DNA from: Actinomycetota bacterium
GTDB taxonomy: Bacteria; Actinomycetota; Actinomycetes; Streptosporangiales; Streptosporangiaceae
NCBI GenBank assembly: GCA_027314515.1
Contig: DAHVAR010000157.1
Location: 1 to 60,823 of the forward strand
Length of the DNA: 60,823 nucleotides
Direction: 5' to 3'
In this document: positions 41,606-50,550 of the stretch, piece by piece
Position numbering within the stretch: the first letter of the stretch is position 1
How the letters are laid out: each line of letters starts with the position of its first letter
Notes under the pieces: model-generated
Databases searched by the model: none
What the model saw: only the letters and a program-made list of their open reading frames with translations
Told to the model about the DNA's origin: nothing
Translations under genes and position numbers: made by a program

Positions 41606-44577
41606 TCGCGGCGCTCCGCGTCCGTGCCGGGCCCCGGCAGGGCGTAGGCGGCCGTGGTCGGCTTGAGGGGGCGCATCAGCCAGCGTGGCCGTCGCGAGCC
41701 ATCGGGCGATACCTGCCCGGCAGGGCGGGCGAGGGTGAGCCACTGCCGGTAGACCTCATGGGCCCGGTGGGTGTCGACGTGGATGTCACCGTGCCGGTCG
41801 CCGGGTCTGGCGGGCCCGACCCGGACGGCCTGGTGCCAGCAGTGCATGCCGGAGATGGGGTCGGGATGCACCCCGAAGGTCAGGTTCTGGTGGACGCCGG
41901 TGTCGCTCCACCAGATGCGCCTGGTGTCCGGATCGGCCGAGTCGTACGGGCCGGCCGGCTTGCGCTGCTGCATCCGCCAGCCGTCATCGCCGTGTTCCAG
42001 GCTGACGACGGGCATCGGGGCACCGCTGCGCGGGTCGCCCTGCAGGCGCCACCGGCCCATGTGATGGCTGCAGGCCACCACACCGGGCCGGATGCCCTCG
42101 GTGATCCATGCCTTCGCGACGAAGTAGCCGATCTCGGTCTCGACCCGGACCAGATCGCCGGTCTTTGCGATGCCGAACCGGCCCGCATCCCGCGGATGGA
42201 CCCACACCGGGTTGGTATGCGCGAGTTCGTTGAGCCACTTGGCGTTCGCCGAGCGGGTGTGGATCTGGGTCGGCAGCCGGAAGGTGGACAGCAGCACGAC
42301 CTGGCCAGGCTCCAGCCGGTCCGGGTGCACGTGGCTCTTGATGTAGCCGGGCAGCGCCTGCTCGGGCCAGCCCCAGCCGGCCAGCGTCGACGACCAGAAC
42401 TCGAGCCGGCCCGACGGGGTGGGGAAGCCGCGGAGGACCTGCCCGTCCACGACGACCCCGGCCGGCGCGCGCCCGTCCGGGTCCGCTTCAGGGGCACCAG
42501 TAGGCACGATGTTCGGCCCAGCCGGCCGGCGGGCGGCGCTGTAGACCCGCCCGGTGCCGGTGATGACCGTGTCCTGAAGCTCGCTGTCAGGTACTGGCTG
42601 CTCGTGCAGGGGCCCGTTCCCGCGGGTAATCTCGAATGCCCCGTAACGGCGCATCCACTGCAACGGCGTGAGGCCATCGCTGGCCGCGCGCTCGGGCAGC
42701 CCCGGTACCGAGTGCTCGAACATCCAGCCGTAGTACTCGTCCACGGTCAGCTTCTCGCCGGGCCTGGCACGGGATTCGTGGTACTGCCGGATGCCGAGCG
42801 AGCCGTCCGGGTCGATCCGCCAGGACAGCTCGGTCCAGAACTCGTTCTCCTCCCAGACCTCGCCGGGGTTGACCTCGCGCGAGTCGGTGATCGTCTCGCC
42901 CAGCCGCTCGCGCGCGGCGCGCAGCACCGGCTGCCGGAAGCCGATCCACTGGCCGTCGTACTGCTCGTAGGAGTGCGTGTCGTGGCGTTCCGGGCTGTGC
43001 CCCATCGGCAGCACGTAATCGGCGAAGTAGGCCGATTCGCTCCAGGTCGGCGTCAGCGCGACGAAGCAGCCCACCTTGTTCTCGTCGGTCAGCGCCTCCA
43101 TCCAGGACAGCCCGTCCGGGTTCGTCCAGACCGGGTTGTAGACGCGGATGAAGTAGGTGTCGAGGCGGCCCCGCCCGTCAGCCAGGAAGTGGGGGAGCAG
43201 GAAGCTCAGCTCGTTCTGCGCGAGCGGGTACTCAGCCGGCCAGGACAGGTCCTGCCAGACGCCTGGGTGCGGCGGGACGTGAATGGGCCGGGGGATGAAC
43301 TTGTTCCATGCGTTCGGGAACGTGCCGCCCGGCGTGGCCACCGCGCCGAGCAGCGCGCTGATCAGGAACACGGTCCTGGACACCTGCCAGCCGCCGAGAT
43401 TGGCGGCGGCCGCCGACCGCCAGGAGTGACAGGCGAACTGATGGCCGGCCCCGGCCACCACCTCGGCGACCTCGGCGAGCACGGCAGCGTCGATGCCCGA
43501 CTCGGCCGCCGCGTAGTCGAAGGTGAATTCGGTGTACAGCCGCGCGAGGATGGCCTCGAAGGACTCGAACGTCGGCGGCTCGCCGGGATGACATGCGGCG
43601 AGGTATTCCTGCCAGTTCCACCAGCGCCGGACGAAGTCGCGATCGTAGCGCTTGGTCTGGATCAGATGGTTGGCGATGGCCAGGTTGATGGCCGCCTCGC
43701 TGCCGGGCTGCGGAGACAGCCAGTAATCGGCGTGGGTGGCGGTGTTGGACAGCCTGGTGTCCAGCACGATGACTTTCGCGCCGTTCTCCCTGGCCTCCGT
43801 GATCCGCTGGGCGTGCGGGTTGAAGTAATGCCCGGACTCCAGGTGAGCGCTGATCAGGTAGATGACCTTCGCGTGCGCGTGATCCGGGCTAGGCCGGTCG
43901 ATGCCCATCCAGAACTGGAAGCCGGTCCGGCCGCCGCTCGAGCACACGTTGGTGTGTGAGTTGTGGCCGTCCACCCCCCAGCTGGCGAGCACGCGCTCGG
44001 TGAACCCGTCCTCGCCGGGCCGGCCCAGGTGCACCATGATCTCGTTCTGGCGGCCCTCGGTCAGCGCGGCACGGATGCGGCCGGCCAGCGCGTCGAGTGC
44101 CTCGTCCCAGCTCACCCGCTCCCAGTTGCCAGAGCCGCGCGGCCCGCTGCGGCGCAGCGGGTACAGGATCCGGTCCGGGTCGGTGACCTGGTTAAGCGTG
44201 GCCGGGCCCTTGGCGCAGTTCCGGCCGCGCGAACCAGGATGCTCGGGGTTGCCCTCGAACTTGCGAACCTGCCCGCTCTCGCGGTCCACGTAGGCCAGCA
44301 GCCCGCAGGCGGACTCGCAGTTGAAGCAGGTGGTCGGCACCAGCATGTAGTGCCGCTCCTCGCGGCGCGGCCAGGCTCTGGATGACAGCTCGGCCCAGTC
44401 ATCCCACCGTTCCTTCGGCGGGAAGGCTGCCAGGTGCACCCGGCTCGGACCCTGGTAAAAGGTCTCGCCGCGGGCCAGCGTCGCAGCGCGCGCCGCGGAC
44501 AGCTGGGTGTTCAGCGCCGCCAGGCCAGGGTCGGCCGGAGGGCCCGCTGACGGGGTGCCGGGGTGGTTTCGTGGCAT
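41602..44577 (-). CDS. Molybdopterin oxidoreductase catalytic subunit with [4Fe-4S] cluster (Psr/Phs/arsenate-type)
   Basis: 991 residues. The cluster motif is TTCFNCESACG with C84, C87, C91 and C121 (GRNCAKG). The Mo ligand is Cys 212 in NVCSSGGRTGF, so it belongs with polysulfide, thiosulfate or tetrathionate-type enzymes rather than the Ser-ligated BisC. No twin-arginine signal is seen in the N-terminal 70 residues, so the subunit should face the cytosol. GGAGAG stands 6 bases before ATG 44577. It is followed by its TorD-like chaperone and preceded by the Fe-S/NrfD subunit. Confidence 0.9.
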   Translation of the reverse strand: MPRNHPGTPSAGPPADPGLAALNTQLSAARAATLARGETFYQGPSRVHLAAFPPKERWDDWAELSSRAWPRREERHYMLVPTTCFNCESACGLLAYVDRESGQVRKFEGNPEHPGSRGRNCAKGPATLNQVTDPDRILYPLRRSGPRGSGNWERVSWDEALDALAGRIRAALTEGRQNEIMVHLGRPGEDGFTERVLASWGVDGHNSHTNVCSSGGRTGFQFWMGIDRPSPDHAHAKVIYLISAHLESGHYFNPHAQRITEARENGAKVIVLDTRLSNTATHADYWLSPQPGSEAAINLAIANHLIQTKRYDRDFVRRWWNWQEYLAACHPGEPPTFESFEAILARLYTEFTFDYAAAESGIDAAVLAEVAEVVAGAGHQFACHSWRSAAAANLGGWQVSRTVFLISALLGAVATPGGTFPNAWNKFIPRPIHVPPHPGVWQDLSWPAEYPLAQNELSFLLPHFLADGRGRLDTYFIRVYNPVWTNPDGLSWMEALTDENKVGCFVALTPTWSESAYFADYVLPMGHSPERHDTHSYEQYDGQWIGFRQPVLRAARERLGETITDSREVNPGEVWEENEFWTELSWRIDPDGSLGIRQYHESRARPGEKLTVDEYYGWMFEHSVPGLPERAASDGLTPLQWMRRYGAFEITRGNGPLHEQPVPDSELQDTVITGTGRVYSAARRPAGPNIVPTGAPEADPDGRAPAGVVVDGQVLRGFPTPSGRLEFWSSTLAGWGWPEQALPGYIKSHVHPDRLEPGQVVLLSTFRLPTQIHTRSANAKWLNELAHTNPVWVHPRDAGRFGIAKTGDLVRVETEIGYFVAKAWITEGIRPGVVACSHHMGRWRLQGDPRSGAPMPVVSLEHGDDGWRMQQRKPAGPYDSADPDTRRIWWSDTGVHQNLTFGVHPDPISGMHCWHQAVRVGPARPGDRHGDIHVDTHRAHEVYRQWLTLARPAGQVSPDGSRRPRWLMRPLKPTTAAYALPGPGTDAERRE

Positions 44578-44591
44578 CTGGGACTCTCCTG

Positions 44592-46133
44592 CTAGGCCAG
44601 CGGGACCGACTGGCCGGCTTGGACGTAGGCGTGTTCCTGGCTGAGCAGCCCGGCAAGGGCGAACGGCACCGCTGCCAGGCCAATCCATGGCGCCGCCACC
44701 GCGACAGCGACCGCAGCCAGGCCGGGCCAGAAGAACCAGGCGAACTGCCCGCGCGTCATGTTCCAGGTGGCCAGGTGTGCGTGCGCCGTCACGTGCGGCA
44801 TCGAGATCTCGGCGGCCACCAGCAGCAGGTTCAGCCCGGCTGCCAGCGCGAGGGCCACCTCGCCGGCGCTGACGGCGTGCGCGGGCGCGAGCCAGCTCAG
44901 CACCGGCAGGGTCGCCGCGGTGCCGGCCAGCGCGGCCTGGACTGCCAGGTGCGGTGCGAGCAGCGGGCTCTGCCATAGGTCACGTGCCTTAGCCTGGCCG
45001 AACAGCCAGGCGGTGTAGATCGCCGTGCCGAGGGCGAGGGGCAACCCTGCCCAGGCGAATGCCTGGCGCGCGGTCAGGAAGCCGGCCGCGTTCCCGGCCA
45101 GCGCAAGCAGCAGGTACCCGGTGGTGGCCGCGCCGTAGCCACCGATGATCAGGCTGCCGCGCACCAGCCAGCTTCGCCACTGGTGCCGGGTGAAGATGAG
45201 GTAGAACCGCGCCGGGTGCTTGAGGTCGATGATCAGCAGCACCCCGGTGACCGCGAGGAAGGTTAGTGCGAAGACCGGAGCGGCCCAGCGCACCGCGGGG
45301 TTGCTCCAGCGGAGCACGCCGGTGAGGGCGAGCAGGACCGGCACGGCGAAACCGCCCGCCGCGATGCTCTTGGTCCAGGTGTACAGGCTGACCCGCCAGC
45401 CCCACGGCGCGGTGTGCGGCACGTCATAGGACAGCAGCGCGGCAGCCGACGAGGCAGGCCGGCCGGGGTGGCCAGAGCTCACCGACCGCGGTCCTGCCGC
45501 GCCCTGGGTTGCCCACGCGAGCAAGCCGCCCTCGGGCCGCCGCGCGGCCAGCGGGTCCAGGGTGGCCTGATGCGCTCCCTTGTAGAAGACGCCGGGCCGG
45601 GTTTCCTTCTCCGGCCGCCGCACCTGCACCGGCTCGCGCCCGATCACCCGCGCGACCTGCGAGTCCGGGTCGTTCAGGTCGCCGACGATGATCGCCTCAA
45701 CCGGGCACACCGTCACGCACGCGGGCTCGAGGCCCACGTCGAGCCGGTGCGCGCACATGTTGCATTTCTCCGCCGAGTGATCCTCGGGATTGATGAAGAT
45801 GGCGTCGTACGGGCATGCGGCCATGCATGCCTTGCAGCCGATGCAGACCGACTTGTCGAAGTCGACGATGCCGTCGTCGCGCTTGTACATCGCCGCGGTC
45901 GGGCAGGCACTCACGCACGGCGCGTCCTCGCACTGGTTGCACCTGGTGACCTGGAAGGCTCGCCGGACGTCCGGAAAGGTTCCGGCATCTACCGACTTGA
46001 CGTACGTGCGCGTTACCCCGACGGGTACCTCGTTCTCGCTCTTGCATGCGGTTGTGCAGGCGTGGCACCCGATGCACCGGCTCTGGTCGAGCAGTTTCAC
46101 CCAGCGCGGCGCGGGCAAGTCGGTTACGGCCAT
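44592..46133 (-). CDS. Fused ferredoxin-like (four [4Fe-4S]) and NrfD-type membrane subunit
   Basis: About 513 residues from ATG 46133. Residues 15-190 hold four Cys groups: CIGCHACTTAC, CNQCEDAPCVSACP, CIGCKACMAACPYD and CNMC...CVTVCP, the pattern of DmsB/PsrB/NrfC electron-transfer subunits. A linker of about 70 residues leads to eight hydrophobic helices of an NrfD/PsrC quinone-binding domain (TKSIAAGGFAVPVLLA, LIIDLKHPARFYLIF). In most systems these are two proteins. It links the catalytic subunit to the quinone pool. Alternative starts at 46202/46199 would add 23 residues. Confidence 0.88.
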   Translation of the reverse strand: MAVTDLPAPRWVKLLDQSRCIGCHACTTACKSENEVPVGVTRTYVKSVDAGTFPDVRRAFQVTRCNQCEDAPCVSACPTAAMYKRDDGIVDFDKSVCIGCKACMAACPYDAIFINPEDHSAEKCNMCAHRLDVGLEPACVTVCPVEAIIVGDLNDPDSQVARVIGREPVQVRRPEKETRPGVFYKGAHQATLDPLAARRPEGGLLAWATQGAAGPRSVSSGHPGRPASSAAALLSYDVPHTAPWGWRVSLYTWTKSIAAGGFAVPVLLALTGVLRWSNPAVRWAAPVFALTFLAVTGVLLIIDLKHPARFYLIFTRHQWRSWLVRGSLIIGGYGAATTGYLLLALAGNAAGFLTARQAFAWAGLPLALGTAIYTAWLFGQAKARDLWQSPLLAPHLAVQAALAGTAATLPVLSWLAPAHAVSAGEVALALAAGLNLLLVAAEISMPHVTAHAHLATWNMTRGQFAWFFWPGLAAVAVAVAAPWIGLAAVPFALAGLLSQEHAYVQAGQSVPLA

Positions 46134-46238
46134 ATGGCGACCGTATGTACTGCGCAAGTGCGGCGGCAGCCGGGAATCGTTTGTATCCCCCACAACCATC
46201 ATTTGTAACTGAGCGCTGGCCCGGCCCGTCGCGCGGGT

Positions 46239-46253
46239 CCCCCGCTGCGGGGG
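46239..46253 (-). terminator. GC hairpin directly after the sqr stop codon
   Basis: CCCCCGC and GCGGGGG separated by one base form a strong stem of five or more pairs just past the stop. There is no U-run, so complete termination is doubtful; it may reduce read-through into the Fe-S/NrfD gene or stabilise the upstream mRNA. Confidence 0.5.
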
Positions 46254-47462
46254 TTAGGCGAGACCGCGCATCATCAGGTTCCAGTACAGGGCCGGCAGGC
46301 CGTACCGCTTGAGCAGCCACATGTCATAGCGCGGCTTCAGGGTGTTGATCAGCGGGAAGGTCGGCCGCCGCTTCAGGTCGTAATCGAACTCGGCGAGCAG
46401 CATCCGGTTCCGGCTGGTCACCAGCGGGCACGAGGTGTAGCCGTCGTAGCGCTGAGCGGCCGGCTGGCCGCTCAGCGCCGCCAGCAGGTTCGCGACCAGC
46501 ACCGGGGCTTGCTTGCGGATGGCGGCGCCGGTCTTGGATGTCGGCAGGTTCGAGGCGTCGCCGATCGCGAACACATTCGGCCACCCGACATGCTGGAGCG
46601 TGTATTTGTCCACGTTGACGTAGCCGAACGGGCTGGCCGGATCGGCCAGCGGGCTGGCCTTTACCCAGTCTGGGGCGCTTTGCGGCGGAGTGGCATGCAG
46701 GAGGTCGTAGTCGACCGCCTCCTTGGTGCCCGCTTTGGTGTCGAGGATGACCGCCCGCCTGGCGTCGCCGTCCACTTCGGCTAGCTGGGATTCCTTCCGC
46801 ACCTCGATGCCGTACCCGGCGGCGATGCCCTCCAGCACCTTCGCCCAGTCGGGCTGGCTGAACATCGCGGCCGTGGGCAGTACCAGGATGATCCTGGTCT
46901 TGTCGAGCACGCCCTGGCTGCGCCACCAGTCGGCGGCGAGGTAGGCGATCTTCTGCGGTGCGCCGGCACACTTGATCGGCCCGGCCGGCATGGTGAACAC
47001 GGCAGTGCCACCGCGCATGTCCCGAATGAATTCCCAGGTACGCGGGGTCAGGTCGAAGCGGTAGTTGCTGGACACGCCGTTACGGCCGAGCGCCTCGGTG
47101 AGCCCGGGAACCTTGTAGTAATCCAGCTGGATCCCCGGGCCCACGACCAGGTAGTCGTAGCCCACAGTGCGGCCGCCGTCGGTGGTGACCGTCTGACCGG
47201 CCGGATCGACCGCGGTCGCGGCCTCGGTGATCCACCGCAGTCCCTTCGGCATGACCGAAGCCTCCGGGCGGACTGCCGCGGACTGCGGCGCGCGACCGCC
47301 GCCGACGAGCGTGAACAACGGCTGGTAGTAATGCTGGCTGGACGGCTCGATGACGGCGATGTCCGGCTGGCCGGCCCGGACCAGCCGGGCGGCCGTCGTG
47401 ATCCCGGCGGTCCCGCCGCCGATGATCAGGATCTTGTGGTGCTCGGTGCCGGCTGCGCTCAT
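46254..47462 (-). CDS. sqr: Sulfide:quinone oxidoreductase
   Basis: 402 residues, two-Rossmann flavoprotein. FAD motif IIGGGTAGITTAARL (13-27), second nucleotide-like region after residue 190, and FAIGDASNLPTSKTGAAIRKQ near 298-318. C165 (GPIKCAGAPQK) and C345 (YTSCPLVTSRNRM) are the two redox cysteines of the SQOR type. It oxidises sulfide to a persulfide with quinone at the membrane. The start overlaps the stop of the upstream MBL-rhodanese gene (ATGA), so sulfide oxidation and persulfide processing are made together. Confidence 0.92.
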   Translation of the reverse strand: MSAAGTEHHKILIIGGGTAGITTAARLVRAGQPDIAVIEPSSQHYYQPLFTLVGGGRAPQSAAVRPEASVMPKGLRWITEAATAVDPAGQTVTTDGGRTVGYDYLVVGPGIQLDYYKVPGLTEALGRNGVSSNYRFDLTPRTWEFIRDMRGGTAVFTMPAGPIKCAGAPQKIAYLAADWWRSQGVLDKTRIILVLPTAAMFSQPDWAKVLEGIAAGYGIEVRKESQLAEVDGDARRAVILDTKAGTKEAVDYDLLHATPPQSAPDWVKASPLADPASPFGYVNVDKYTLQHVGWPNVFAIGDASNLPTSKTGAAIRKQAPVLVANLLAALSGQPAAQRYDGYTSCPLVTSRNRMLLAEFDYDLKRRPTFPLINTLKPRYDMWLLKRYGLPALYWNLMMRGLA

Positions 47463-48850
47463 CGCGTTAACTCCTTCGGCTGACTGCGCAAGATGGGTAG
47501 CCCCGCCCCCTCGGCATTGGCGAAGTCGTCATCGACGCTGATCACCCGGCGGCCGTCGGCCGCCAGCATCGAAGCGGCAACGACAGCGCGGTAGCCGGTG
47601 TGGCAGTAGATCCATACGTCCCCGGCCGGGATCTCCTCAACCCGGCCGGGCAACTGGCTGAACGGGATATGCATCGCGCCAGCGACGTGCCCGTCCTGCC
47701 ACTCCAGCCGACGGCGAACGTCCAGGACGAGGACGCCCTCCTGACCGCCCGACCCCGCCATCGCGGCGGCCAGATCACCGAACTTTGCCAGCCGCATCGT
47801 GGCGAGATCCTGCCCGGCTGCCCAGGCCTGCGGCCCGCCCGAGGCCGCTGCGACCGGACGGTCGATCCCGATCCGAACCAGTTCGCGCTGGGCCTGCGCG
47901 ACCTGCTCGGCTGTCCCGCCGAGCAGCGTCAGCGGCGTGCCCCACGGCATCGCCCAGCCGAGATAGCTGGCGAAGCTGCCGTCGAGTGAGAAGGAGAATG
48001 ATCCGGGCAGGAATCCGGCCGCGAACGCGATGCGGTTGCGCAGGTCGACGACCCACTCGCCAGCGTCGATGCGGCGGCGGATCTCTGCCGGGTCGGCCGG
48101 CCGGGGAGGGGTGAGATCGGCCGCGTCGGGTCCGGCGAGGTTGGCCGGCCCCATCTGCGCGTAGTACGTGGGGTAGGCGTCCAGCCCCGCCAGCAGGGAG
48201 TCGACATAGGCTTGCTCGGCCATGGTCAGCACCGGGTTGACCTGCTGCTCCCTGGCGATGGTGGACCAGGCTGCCTGAGCCTGGGTCGCGGCGCAGAAGC
48301 TGCCGAACCCGTGCGTCGGGTAGATCTGAGCGGTATCCGGCAACTCCCGCGCCAGCCGGTGGGCGGATGCGTACTGCGCGTGCGCCAGCGGCCTGGTGTT
48401 GTCCGGCCCGAGAAGGTCGGGACGGCCGGTCGAGCCGAAGAGCAGAGATCCACCGGTGAACACCGCGCCCATCGACCCGGCCGACTCCAGCGCGTAGCTC
48501 AGGTGGTTGAAGGTATGGCCGGGCGTGGCCAGTACGTGCAGCCGCATGTGGGGGCTGATCTCGATGATCTCGCCGTCCCTCACGCAGGTGCGCTCGAAGC
48601 GCACCGGGTCGGCCTCATTGACCAGGTAGGCGGCACCAGCCTGCTGGGACAGCGCCAGGCCGCCGCTGACGTAATCGTTGTGGATGTGAGTCTCGGCGAT
48701 GTGCGTGATGCGTACGCCTGCCGTGCCGGCCAGCGCCGTTATCCGGTCGGTATCGCGCTGCGGGTCGATGACGACGGCCACGTTCCCGTCGTGCACCAGA
48801 TAGCTGCGGTCACCGAGAGTCGGCGTCTCAATCGGGATCACTTCGACCAT
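47459..48850 (-). CDS. MBL-fold hydrolase with two rhodanese domains (CstB-like), second paralogue
   Basis: 463 residues, close to the protein at 10073-11470 over its full length. Metal ligands: THIHNDY (H55, H57, D59), PGHTFNH and PTHGFGSFC. The first rhodanese module has no catalytic Cys, the second has IYCHTGYRA. It likely converts persulfides produced by the coupled sqr. ATG 48850 is chosen because GGGAGG is 9 bases upstream; ATG 48859 directly abuts the GGGAGG. It is the first gene of the sulfur operon and divergent from GntR. Confidence 0.88.
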   Translation of the reverse strand: MVEVIPIETPTLGDRSYLVHDGNVAVVIDPQRDTDRITALAGTAGVRITHIAETHIHNDYVSGGLALSQQAGAAYLVNEADPVRFERTCVRDGEIIEISPHMRLHVLATPGHTFNHLSYALESAGSMGAVFTGGSLLFGSTGRPDLLGPDNTRPLAHAQYASAHRLARELPDTAQIYPTHGFGSFCAATQAQAAWSTIAREQQVNPVLTMAEQAYVDSLLAGLDAYPTYYAQMGPANLAGPDAADLTPPRPADPAEIRRRIDAGEWVVDLRNRIAFAAGFLPGSFSFSLDGSFASYLGWAMPWGTPLTLLGGTAEQVAQAQRELVRIGIDRPVAAASGGPQAWAAGQDLATMRLAKFGDLAAAMAGSGGQEGVLVLDVRRRLEWQDGHVAGAMHIPFSQLPGRVEEIPAGDVWIYCHTGYRAVVAASMLAADGRRVISVDDDFANAEGAGLPILRSQPKELTR

Positions 48851-48893
48851 GGCCAGCATCCTCCCGAAGGGTAGGCTGCTCGATCGGTCAAAT

Positions 48894-48909
48894 GTACGAT
48901 CATTCGTAC
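48894..48909. promoter_or_regulatory. Palindromic operator between the sulfur operon and gntR
   Basis: GTACGA-TCAT-TCGTAC, perfect 6-bp arms. It lies 44 bases from the MBL-rhodanese start and 62 bases from the GntR start. The adjacent GntR protein is the likely ligand, acting on both directions. Confidence 0.72.
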
Positions 48910-48971
48910 GGGGAGGCAAGGCTCCTGCTCAAGGCCGTGGCCGGTGGCCGGCGACAGCGGAAGGGAGACTG

Positions 48972-49742
48972 ATGACCCCGGACGTTGCCCGCACTGCTGC
49001 CGTCGCGGGGCCGCTGGATCGCCGCAGCCCGACCCCGTTGTGGGCGCAACTTCGTGCTGACCTGCTGCGGCGGCTGCAGGCAGGTGCGTTCGACCTGGAC
49101 TTTCCCGGCGAGATGGCACTGGTGGCGGACTACCGCGTCAGCCGGCAGACGGTCCGGGCTGCCCTCGCCGAACTACGGACGGATGGCGTGGTGCTGGCCG
49201 AACGGGGACGACGCCCGCGGCTCGCCGGCCAGATCGCCCAGCCGCTTGGTACCGTGTACTCGCTGTTCACCCCGGTCGAGGCGGCCGGGCTGCGGCAGAC
49301 CAGCGTGGTCAGGTCCGCCGGCCTGCGTGCTGACGGCGTGGTTGCCGACCGGCTCGGGCTGGAGGCGTCGACTCCGCTGTTCAGGCTCGAGCGGCTGCGG
49401 CTGGCTGGCGACGAGCCGCTCGCGCTGGATACCGTGTGGCTGCCCGGTGACGTGGGTGCCGCTCTGCTGGGGGCAAGTTTCACCCATGTCGCGCTTTACG
49501 ACGAACTCGAGGCCAGGAGCGGCGTGCGCATCGACGGCGGGCGAGAGCAGATCACCGGAGTGGTGCCGACGAAGGCGGAGCAGCGCCTGCTCGGCATCGG
49601 CGCGTCCACTGGCGCGCTGGCGATCAGCCGGCTCGGATACGCCGCCGGCAGGCCGGTCGAATGGCGGACGACCCTGATCCGCGGCGACCGGTTCTGCCTG
49701 CTCGCGGAGTTCTCCGCGCGCACTGGGCGGCGGCGCTTCTGA
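48972..49742 (+). CDS. GntR-family (HutC-like) regulator
   Basis: 256 residues. Winged helix at residues 20-90 (PLWAQLRADLLRRLQAGAFD, VSRQTVRAALAELRTDGVV) followed by a UTRA-type ligand domain (SPLFRLERLRLAGDEPLALDT-like core, EQITGVVPTKAEQRLLGI). HutC members sense small acids or sugars; a sulfur-linked ligand would be new. ATG follows AAGGGAG. Divergent from the sulfur operon. Confidence 0.92.
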   Translation: MTPDVARTAAVAGPLDRRSPTPLWAQLRADLLRRLQAGAFDLDFPGEMALVADYRVSRQTVRAALAELRTDGVVLAERGRRPRLAGQIAQPLGTVYSLFTPVEAAGLRQTSVVRSAGLRADGVVADRLGLEASTPLFRLERLRLAGDEPLALDTVWLPGDVGAALLGASFTHVALYDELEARSGVRIDGGREQITGVVPTKAEQRLLGIGASTGALAISRLGYAAGRPVEWRTTLIRGDRFCLLAEFSARTGRRRF

Positions 49743-49766
49743 CGCGGGGTCCGGCTACTCTTCGCC

Positions 49767-50414
49767 TCAGCCGGGCACGGCTGAGGCGCCACGGCGGGCG
49801 CGGAAGACCACGTCGTGGACGCCCACGGGGCGGCCGTCGGGGTCCGTGCTGAACCGCTCGGGGACGGCGTTGCTTACCACCTGCCATTCGCCGGGTTCGA
49901 GCACCATGACCAGCTCGTCACCGGTGAAGTAGCGGTCCGGGTCTTGCGGCCGGGGAATGGCGGTCTGCAGGTCGGTGACGTGGTGGCCGACGATCAGCAG
50001 CGTGCCGCCCGGCGCGACGGCCGCCGCGAGCCGCCCGAACGCGGCCGGGCGAACTGCGGATGGCAGGTGCACGTACTGGGCGGTGACCAGGTCGTAGCCC
50101 AGTGGGCCAGGGTCGAAGTCGGTGAGATCGTGACGGGCCCAGGTGATGCGCGCTGCCACGCCGGGGCCGCGCTCGCGGGCATGCTCGGCTGCCCGCTGCA
50201 AGGCGGCACTGGCGAAGTCGACGGCCGTGACCAGCCAGCCGTGCTCGGCCAGCCAGATTGCATCGGCCCCTTCACCGCAGCCCGCGTCCAGGGCGCGGCC
50301 CGGCGTCAGCTCCGCCGTCTCGCTGACCAGGTACTTGTTGGGGCTGTCGCTCCACACCCTGGCCTGGCCGCCGTACCGCTCGTTCCAGAACGCCTCGCCC
50401 AGATCACCAGCCAT
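49767..50414 (-). CDS. Class I SAM-dependent methyltransferase (TehB/thiopurine-type)
   Basis: About 215 residues. N-terminal FWNERYGGQARVWSDSPNKY and SAM site ALDAGCGEGADAIWLAE, later ARHDLTDFDPGPLGYDLVTA. The order resembles small cytosolic methyltransferases annotated as TehB or thiopurine methyltransferase. Substrate unknown; given the neighbours, thiol or metalloid methylation is possible but not shown. ATG 50414 has GGGAG 6 bases upstream. Confidence 0.85.
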   Translation of the reverse strand: MAGDLGEAFWNERYGGQARVWSDSPNKYLVSETAELTPGRALDAGCGEGADAIWLAEHGWLVTAVDFASAALQRAAEHARERGPGVAARITWARHDLTDFDPGPLGYDLVTAQYVHLPSAVRPAAFGRLAAAVAPGGTLLIVGHHVTDLQTAIPRPQDPDRYFTGDELVMVLEPGEWQVVSNAVPERFSTDPDGRPVGVHDVVFRARRGASAVPG

Positions 50415-50550
50415 GATCGGCTCCCTCATCGTGACGCTTCCTGCCGCATGGTGACGCTACCTGCCGGGCTGACCGCCCTTCGCCAGCCGGGCCGGCTTCC
50501 GATGGCGGGACGGCTTGCAGCCGGGGCGAGCGGTCATCTGAGCTGACCGG

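Noticed and set aside
41593-41743. An upstream ATG start for the TorD-like gene at 41743
   Set aside because: It would overlap the molybdoenzyme C-terminus by 140 bases; GTG 41605 gives the usual GTGA coupling.
41593-43959. 788-residue frame antisense to the molybdoenzyme gene
   Set aside because: No recognisable motifs; the opposite strand encodes a complete molybdoenzyme with all ligands.
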